A stretch of 12,464 bases of DNA from Verrucomicrobiaceae bacterium (GTDB lineage Bacteria > Verrucomicrobiota > Verrucomicrobiae > Verrucomicrobiales > Akkermansiaceae). Below are positions 6,836-12,464 of the stretch, piece by piece. How positions within the stretch are numbered: the stretch's first letter is position 1; each line of letters starts with the position of its first letter. The notes below the pieces were generated by a model. It had not been told where the DNA came from and did no database searches. It was given only the letters and a program-made list of their open reading frames with translations. The stretch is from positions 1 to 12,464 of the forward strand of contig CANBTO010000089.1 in assembly GCA_947372405.1 (NCBI GenBank), given 5' to 3'. The position numbers and the translations under genes were made by a program.

Positions 6836-9800
6836 ATGTCCATCCAATCGATACTGCGCGCCGGAACCACCGCCCTGGTCCTTGCCATTCATCCTTCCGC
6901 AAGCGCCATCGAGCCGCTCGTCCAGCTCCACAAGGGCGACCAAGTCGCCATCGTCGGCAGCGGACTGGCGGACCGCCAGCAGAACCAGGCTTGGTTCGAA
7001 GCCTTGATTCACAAGGCCTATCCGGATGCCGGGTTGACGATCCGTAATTTCGGATTCGCGGCCGATGAAATCAACGTCCATCCGCGTTCCAAGGATGTCC
7101 CGCCGATCGAGTGGTTCCTTTCGATGAAAAAAGGCGACAGCACGCCGCCGGGCAAGAATGACATCATCTACCAGGCAGGCACGGACTTCGGTGCGGATGT
7201 GATTTTCGCCTATTGGGGATTCAACGAATCGTTCCGCGGGCCGCAGGGTTTGGCGGACTTCAAAAAGAACCTGGCGGACTACCTGACCCAACTTCAAGCG
7301 GCCAACTTCAGTGGCCATGGCGCGCCGCGCATCGTATTGTTCTCACCGATCGCCCAGGAGGACAGGCACGGTGCTGATGTTCCTGAAGAAGTGGAGAACA
7401 ACCGGGACCTGGACCTTTACACCCAGGCCATGACGGAAGTCGCGGCGACGAAAAACGTCCCTTTCGTCAATCTCTTCAAGCCATCGACGGAACTCTACAA
7501 GGCCGCCAAATCCCCGCTGACAATCAACGGTATCCATCTAACCGACGAAGGCGACAGGCTTCTCGCACCCATCCAGTTCGAAACGGTCTTCGGTATCAAA
7601 GCCCCGTCCACCACCGATCCGTCCGTTGCGAAAATCCGTGAGGCCGTCCTTCAGAAGAACGATGAATGGCGCCACCGCTACCGCACCGTGGACCAATACA
7701 ACATCTACGGCGACCGTTCGCGCATCGCTTATGAAGGCGTCACCAACGCCCGAATCCTCGGCCAGGAAATGGCTCAGCGCGATGTCAAGACCGCCAACCG
7801 CGACAAGCTGGTATGGGCCGTCGCCCAAGGGCGTTCCTACACCGTCGTGGATGACAACCTGCCGCCCGTGGACGACACACCGCCCAACCGCAAGGAACCC
7901 GTGCCGTATGAAGATCCCGAAGACGCGACCAAGCATCTAACACTTCCCGCCGGCTTCAAGGTCGAGCTCGTCGCTTCCGAGAAAACGTTTCCTGACCTCG
8001 TCAACCCGGTGCAGATGAACTTCGATACCAAAGGCCGCCTGTGGATCGCCGTCTGGCCGAACTATCCGGAAACCACGCCCACCACCAAGGTGTTCGACAA
8101 GATCCTCATTCTCGATCTCGATCCGAAGACCGGCAAGGTCGCCAAGACCACCGTGTTCGCCGACGGCTTGAACTGCCCCACCGGTTTCCAGTTCTACAAG
8201 GACGGCATCCTCCTGCAGCAGTCGCCGGATGTCCTGTGGCTCCGGGATACCGATGGTGATGGCAAGGCCGACACCCGCGAGCGCGTCATCCACGGCATGG
8301 ACGCCGCGGACTCCCACCACGAGACCAACTCGATGTGCTACGAGCCCGGCGGCGCGGTCTATCTGAGCGACGGCGTCTTCATGTGCTCGAACGTCGAGAC
8401 CACCAAGGGACCGGTCCGCAATTTCAACGGCTGCATCTATCGCTACGAACCCGTCACCGGCAAGTTCGACAGGCACGCGCCCTATGGTTTCGCCAACCCG
8501 CACGGCCGGGTCTTCGACTACTGGGGCAACGACCTGATCACCGACGCCACCGGCAACAACAACTACTTCGGTCCGGCCATGAGCAGCCATCTCGACGAGG
8601 GAGCGCACCCGGGCATGCAGGAATTCTGGAAACGTCCGTCGCGCCCGTGTCCCGGTACCGCCATTCTAACAAGCCGCCATTTCCCCGATGAGTGGCAGGG
8701 GCGTTTCCTCAACACCAATGTCATCAGCATCCAGGGGATTTTCAGCGCGAAACTCACCGAGGACGGCTCCGGCATCAAGGGTGAGACCATGGAGAACCTC
8801 GTCACGGATGACATCAAGGCGAACCCGAACTTCCGCCCCTCCGGCATCACCGTCGCGCCCGATGGATCGCTCTATTTCATGGACTGGTCGCAGATGCTCA
8901 TCGGCCACCTCCAGCACCACCTCCGCGATCCGAACCGCGACCACCAGCACGGTCGGCTCTACCGCGTCACGTATGAGGGACGTCCGCTCATGGTGCCGAA
9001 GAAGATCGACGGCCAACCGGTCGCGGCTTTGTTGGAACTGCTCAAGGAGCCGGAAAACGACGTCCGCCTCCGCGCGAAGATCGAACTGGGAAAACACGAT
9101 GCGAAGGAGGTCACCTCCACTGTGGAGGTCTGGGTGAAGCGGCTTGATCCGAAAGATCCCACCTACGAGCACAACCTGTTGGAGGCGCTTTGGGTCCATC
9201 AGTGGCATGACGTGGCGAACCTGGAACTGCTCAAACGGGTGCTCAACTCCCCCGATCCCCGCGCACGCGCTCAGGGCGTGAGGGTGCTCGGCTACTGGCG
9301 TGACCGGGTGCCGGACGCGCTCGCGCTGTTGAAGACAGCCGCAGATGACGAGGCTCCGCGCGTGCGCCTCGAAGCCGTGCGGGTCGCAAGTTTCTTCAGG
9401 CAATGGGAGGCTGCCGACGCGGCGCTCGCCACACTCAAACATCCAAGCGACTATTATCTCGACTACTGCATGAAGGAAACCATGCGCCAGCTCGCCCCAT
9501 GGTGGAAGAGCGCGATCTCCGATGGCAAGGCCCTGGCTGCGGACAACCCGGCGGGCATTGAGTTCGTGCTTGGTTCGGTAAGCAGTGCCGATCTTGCGAA
9601 GCTGCCGAAGTCTCCTGTCACTTTGACCGCCATGCTCACTCGGCCGGACGTGCCGGTCGCACAGCGGCAAGCGGCCTTGGGAGACCTGGCGGCGATGAAA
9701 AGAGTCGCACCCCTCGAAGCCCTGCTTGCTGCGCTTTCTCCCATCGCCCTCAGTGGCGGCGAAGCGGCAGCTGACTTATGCCAACTTCTGCTCCAGCAAC

Positions 9801-11209
9801 CGGCAGCCGATCTGAAGGCATCGCGTGCCGCCTTGGTCAAACTGACCGACGGAAACTACGCGTCGTTCGTCCGCCAAAGCGCCATCGCCGCATCGATCAC
9901 TGCGGATGGTAACGTCGATGGCACATGGTCAGCCGCTATGAAGTCTCCCGCCGCGCTCGGCGATTTTCTCGAAGCTCTGCCCCGCCTGGGCGATGCCGCG
10001 CTGCGCGGCTCCGCTTTCGAAAAGGTGCTGCCGCTGCTGTCCGCACCGCCGCAGATCACTGCCGCAGCGTCTGACGGAAAAGACGGCGCGGCCCGCTACA
10101 TCCGCATCGAGCTGCCCAGGAAAGGCACCCTGACCCTCGCGGAAGTCCAGGCTTTCGTCGATGGGGTGAATGTCGCTCCCTCGGGCACGGCCACCCAGTC
10201 GAGCACGGCCTATGACGCGGCCGCGCAACGAGCCATTGATGGAAACACCAATGGAGATTTCAACTCCGGCACGCAGACCCACACCCGGGAAGACGAGAAA
10301 CATCCATGGTGGGAAGTGGATCTGAAGTCCGGGCAGGACGTATCGGAAATCGTGATATGGAATCGTGAGGGCTTCGAGGACAGGCTTGAGGGCTTCACTC
10401 TCACAGTGCTGGATGCCCAACGGCGCGAACTTTTCAAGAAGACCCGCATTCCTGCTCCGCGTCTGTCCGTTAGAATCAATGTTCCGCATGCCGCGGGCTC
10501 CAATATCGTCGTCTCCGCCATCAATGCCTTGGTGGCGACGGGCAGGGAACCCCGGAAGGTTTTCGCCGGGTTGGCAGGACTCATTCAGAAGGGCGAGCAG
10601 GTTCCCGCCGCTGCCGAAGGGATGTCCCGACTGCCGCACGACTCATGGTTGCAAGACCTCGCTGATCCCACTGCCGCTGCATTGGTGATCTGGGCGCGCA
10701 AGGTGCCTGTGGAAGACCGCACCACCAAGGATTATGCGGAAGTGGTGCGGGTCGCCAACGATCTCGCAGCCCTATTGGCACCCGAGCGCGCCGCCGCCGC
10801 CCGCCAGGCGCTGGGAGATCTGAAGGTGAAAACCTTCGTCATCAAAACGGTCCGCGAGCAGCTCCACTACGACACCAAGGAAATTACCGTGCAGGCAGGC
10901 AAGCCCTTCGAGGTGGTTTTCGAAAACCCGGACCAGATGCCTCACAACATCGTCTTCGTCCAGCCCGGCACCTATCAGGCCGTGGCCACTGCGGTGCAGA
11001 CCCAGGCGCCGGGCCAGCTCGACAAACAGGGCCGCGCCTACGTGCCCGAGAACGATCCCCGCGTCTGGGGTGCCAGCAAGCTCGTCGAGGCAGGCAAGAA
11101 GCAAACCCTGTTGCTCACCGCGCCGGACAAGGAAGGCACCTATGAATTCGTCTGCACCTTCCCCGGCCACTGGGCTGTCATGAACGGCAAGGTCATCGTC
11201 ACCAAGTGA
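6836..11209 (+). CDS. Giant secreted SGNH / beta-propeller / HEAT / discoidin-like / blue-copper fusion protein
   Basis: A 1457-residue exported protein. Order: signal peptide (cleavage near SASA-IE, about 24), SGNH-hydrolase-like domain (about 30-250), linker, dehydrogenase-type beta-propeller (about 368-715) with a DxDxDG calcium-like loop at 471-479, HEAT-like helical repeats (about 728-1070), a discoidin-like (F5/8 C) domain (about 1087-1213) and an azurin/plastocyanin domain (1331-1457). Type 1 copper ligands are complete: H1370 (MPHNIV) and C1440-x4-H1445-x3-M1449 (CTFPGHWAVM). The SGNH domain keeps GxN (G128-F-N130) and H234 (NGIH), but the nucleophile position reads VGSG rather than GDS. 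PVC relatives often carry a CxxCH cytochrome domain; none is present here, so copper probably replaces heme as electron acceptor (inference). The frame is open to a GTG at 6683, but the ATG at 6836 gives a clean signal peptide. The substrate is unknown, perhaps a sugar or glycan. Confidence 0.93.
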   Translation: MSIQSILRAGTTALVLAIHPSASAIEPLVQLHKGDQVAIVGSGLADRQQNQAWFEALIHKAYPDAGLTIRNFGFAADEINVHPRSKDVPPIEWFLSMKKGDSTPPGKNDIIYQAGTDFGADVIFAYWGFNESFRGPQGLADFKKNLADYLTQLQAANFSGHGAPRIVLFSPIAQEDRHGADVPEEVENNRDLDLYTQAMTEVAATKNVPFVNLFKPSTELYKAAKSPLTINGIHLTDEGDRLLAPIQFETVFGIKAPSTTDPSVAKIREAVLQKNDEWRHRYRTVDQYNIYGDRSRIAYEGVTNARILGQEMAQRDVKTANRDKLVWAVAQGRSYTVVDDNLPPVDDTPPNRKEPVPYEDPEDATKHLTLPAGFKVELVASEKTFPDLVNPVQMNFDTKGRLWIAVWPNYPETTPTTKVFDKILILDLDPKTGKVAKTTVFADGLNCPTGFQFYKDGILLQQSPDVLWLRDTDGDGKADTRERVIHGMDAADSHHETNSMCYEPGGAVYLSDGVFMCSNVETTKGPVRNFNGCIYRYEPVTGKFDRHAPYGFANPHGRVFDYWGNDLITDATGNNNYFGPAMSSHLDEGAHPGMQEFWKRPSRPCPGTAILTSRHFPDEWQGRFLNTNVISIQGIFSAKLTEDGSGIKGETMENLVTDDIKANPNFRPSGITVAPDGSLYFMDWSQMLIGHLQHHLRDPNRDHQHGRLYRVTYEGRPLMVPKKIDGQPVAALLELLKEPENDVRLRAKIELGKHDAKEVTSTVEVWVKRLDPKDPTYEHNLLEALWVHQWHDVANLELLKRVLNSPDPRARAQGVRVLGYWRDRVPDALALLKTAADDEAPRVRLEAVRVASFFRQWEAADAALATLKHPSDYYLDYCMKETMRQLAPWWKSAISDGKALAADNPAGIEFVLGSVSSADLAKLPKSPVTLTAMLTRPDVPVAQRQAALGDLAAMKRVAPLEALLAALSPIALSGGEAAADLCQLLLQQPAADLKASRAALVKLTDGNYASFVRQSAIAASITADGNVDGTWSAAMKSPAALGDFLEALPRLGDAALRGSAFEKVLPLLSAPPQITAAASDGKDGAARYIRIELPRKGTLTLAEVQAFVDGVNVAPSGTATQSSTAYDAAAQRAIDGNTNGDFNSGTQTHTREDEKHPWWEVDLKSGQDVSEIVIWNREGFEDRLEGFTLTVLDAQRRELFKKTRIPAPRLSVRINVPHAAGSNIVVSAINALVATGREPRKVFAGLAGLIQKGEQVPAAAEGMSRLPHDSWLQDLADPTAAALVIWARKVPVEDRTTKDYAEVVRVANDLAALLAPERAAAARQALGDLKVKTFVIKTVREQLHYDTKEITVQAGKPFEVVFENPDQMPHNIVFVQPGTYQAVATAVQTQAPGQLDKQGRAYVPENDPRVWGASKLVEAGKKQTLLLTAPDKEGTYEFVCTFPGHWAVMNGKVIVTK

Positions 11210-11511
11210 TGATCCGGGAAAGGAAGATGGGTATTCCGTGCGCGGGCTCCCGCCGGCCGTTTGCGCAAGGCTGAGGAAATCCTCGCCCGTCCGCAGGTAC
11301 TCCTGAACGCGGGACAACAAGCCACCGAATGGCAGGAGGCTCTCGGTGCCTGCTGAACCCATGGCAGGGACGGCTCTCCGCAGCCGTCCGACGGATGCGC
11401 GGTGAAATTATCCGCCCAAGAAACGCCGCCCCGCGCCCCTTCCTTGGTGTCCATGGGGTCAGTTCAGACTGGCGCTAACTTAAGGGTAGTCATTCGGTGA
11501 ATCAATGTGGA
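11210..11511. other. Convergent intergenic region with a hairpin and possible gene or element debris
   Basis: These 302 bases separate two genes that converge on it. I see no intact gene. It begins with a second TGA directly after the copper protein's stop, followed by an open stretch of 47 codons with no start. A perfect hairpin lies at 11368-11389. The segment around 11455-11500 (GGGGTCAGTTCAGACTGG, then GCGCTAACTTAAGGG) resembles ends of mobile or interspersed elements, but no transposase or matching partner end is present. A terminator function for both genes is plausible. Confidence 0.5.
11368..11389. repeat. Perfect 8-bp hairpin, REP-like palindrome or bidirectional terminator
   Basis: GGACGGCT (11368-11375) and AGCCGTCC (11382-11389) are exact reverse complements around a 6-nt loop, CTCCGC. 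No T-run follows on either strand, so it is not a classical intrinsic terminator, although its place between convergent genes suits a transcription end or mRNA-stabilising role. From memory, similar GGACGGCT/AGCCGTCC palindromes are scattered in verrucomicrobial intergenic DNA; this has not been checked. Confidence 0.7.
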
Positions 11512-12464
11512 TCAGGGTTTTTCGATCTTCATGTGAACGAAGCGTCTGCTTCCGCTGCCTGCGGGCATGCTTGCTTTCCAGAGTTCGGTGCTGCCGTTGT
11601 CGGTGCCGGGCAGGGCGGCTTGAGTGACTTGATCGGTGCTCCAGTTGCTGCCGGGCGAGTCGCTCCATTCGACAGTAAAGGTTAATCCGTCGGCGACAGC
11701 GGCGTGGCTGCGGGGATAGGTGAATTCGAGGGTGGCTCCGTTTTTCACCAATGATCCGACGGATCCGCTAGATTTTCCGGGCGGGGTGCCGGTGGCGAAT
11801 TCGAGCAGGTTGGAGAGGCCGTCGTGGTCGGGATCGGCGTTGTCCGCGGCGTCACCGCTGTTGGCGGTGGTGTTGAAATGAATCTGCCGCCATGCCTCCA
11901 GGTTCGAGAGCACATTGACTGTTAGAGTGCGGCTGGTTTCGCTGTCCGGGTTTGCGGCGGAGAGCTTCAGCAGATAGGTGCCGGGTGTGGAAAAGACCGC
12001 AGTTGTGGAAGGGGCCGAGGCGTCGGTGAAATTCACTGAGCCCGGCCCGCTGAGTCTGCTCCACAGGGAGCCGTTTGCGTTGCCGACGGCTCCGTTCAAC
12101 ATGGCGCTTGCACCTGAAGGGGGCGTCGGCGCGGTGCCCGGGTTGATGGATGGCGCGAAGTTGTAACCCAGTGTGAGGGACAACAGCGGACGGTATGTCT
12201 TGTTCGAGTTGTCATCGGAGGCCAGGCGGACGAGCATGCTGGAACCGGTGTTGTCGCCGGCCATCTTGAGCATGAAATCCAGCGGTCTCCCGGCGCTGAT
12301 TGCGCTGTTAGCCGCCACCACCATGGCGGCATTTGAGGGGAAACTGAGAGGAGTGCCTGCGGGAGAGATGGATGGATTCAGTCCTGTGACGCTGCATAGC
12401 GGAGCGCTGGCGAACTCGGTGGCCGGTGCCGCTCCGGGCGCGGTCCACGAAACGGCGGCAGAGC
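11512..12464 (-). CDS. C-terminal part of a large secreted protein with PKD-like domain, N-terminus outside window
   Basis: The frame is open from the window edge to a TGA at 11512-11514, so the visible 316 codons are the C-terminus of a longer gene. The upstream part (about 12160-12330: 'SNAAMVVAANSAI...MLVRLASDD...YRPLLSLTLGY') resembles the end of a DNRLRE/CBM96-type beta-sandwich. Next is a PKD/Ig-like module (about 11900-12130: 'SLWSRLSGPGSVNFTD...FSTPGTYLLKLSA...TLTVNV'). Then comes 'LEAWRQIHFNTTANSGDAAD' and an acidic DPDHDGLSNLLEFATG element (about 11785-11890), followed by a beta-rich tail ('FTVEWSDSPGSNWS'...'RRFVHMKIEKP'). This tail is common in verrucomicrobial exported proteins, where DPDxDGL may bind calcium. 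Any catalytic domain would lie upstream and cannot be named. Surface or extracellular location is inferred. Confidence 0.88.
   Translation of the reverse strand, partial: SAAVSWTAPGAAPATEFASAPLCSVTGLNPSISPAGTPLSFPSNAAMVVAANSAISAGRPLDFMLKMAGDNTGSSMLVRLASDDNSNKTYRPLLSLTLGYNFAPSINPGTAPTPPSGASAMLNGAVGNANGSLWSRLSGPGSVNFTDASAPSTTAVFSTPGTYLLKLSAANPDSETSRTLTVNVLSNLEAWRQIHFNTTANSGDAADNADPDHDGLSNLLEFATGTPPGKSSGSVGSLVKNGATLEFTYPRSHAAVADGLTFTVEWSDSPGSNWSTDQVTQAALPGTDNGSTELWKASMPAGSGSRRFVHMKIEKP

Noticed and set aside
8666..9670. Minus-strand open frame (334 codons) opposite the copper protein
   Set aside because: Antisense shadow of the propeller and HEAT region with no recognisable motifs.
6836..11209. 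Classification as a cytochrome c-containing PVC protein
   Set aside because: None of its cysteines lies in a CxxCH motif; the C-terminus is a copper domain.

Overview
The window is GC-rich (about 62-64% by eye) and reads as a Verrucomicrobiota chromosome, probably Akkermansiaceae/Verrucomicrobiaceae (Luteolibacter- or Haloferula-like). The main signs are a giant exported SGNH / beta-propeller / HEAT / blue-copper fusion typical of PVC bacteria, an exported protein tail carrying the 'DPDHDGLSNLLEFATG' element common in verrucomicrobial secreted proteins, and starts with little or no Shine-Dalgarno signal. The taxonomic call is inference from gene content, not a database match.

Layout. (1) Positions 1-1713, minus strand: plsC-type acyltransferase, then a small three-helix membrane protein, then a radical SAM enzyme (C-terminus off the window) with the N-terminal layout of the MJ0619/Tes (tetraether lipid synthase) family, COG1964-like. 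The last two are 3 nt apart and probably translationally coupled. An acyltransferase, a membrane protein and a Tes-like radical SAM enzyme together suggest membrane-lipid chemistry. (2) 1714-1934: divergent intergenic region. (3) 1935-6679, plus strand: a complete four-gene MacAB-TolC-type tripartite efflux operon: outer-membrane factor lipoprotein, periplasmic adaptor, ABC ATPase and FtsX/MacB permease, the last two as separate genes. Adaptor and ATPase overlap by ATGA; the ATPase-permease gap holds four tandem heptamers. (4) 6836-11209, plus strand: a 1457-residue secreted protein with a degenerate SGNH domain, a dehydrogenase-like beta-propeller, HEAT-type repeats, a discoidin-like domain and a C-terminal azurin/plastocyanin domain with all four type 1 copper ligands. 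It has no CxxCH heme motif. (5) 11210-11511: a convergent gap with a perfect 8-bp hairpin and possible repeat or mobile-element debris. (6) 11512-12464, minus strand: C-terminal part of a large secreted protein with a PKD-like domain.

The most unusual signal crosses gene boundaries. Every TTAG tetramer found on either strand (20 of 20) occurs as GTTAG, mostly GTTAGA, inside genes and between them. The four-copy heptamer array before the permease gene is built from the same word (TTCTAAC = complement of GTTAGAA). This points to a selected or constrained genome-wide short motif.

No tRNA, rRNA, CRISPR array, intact insertion sequence or origin was seen.
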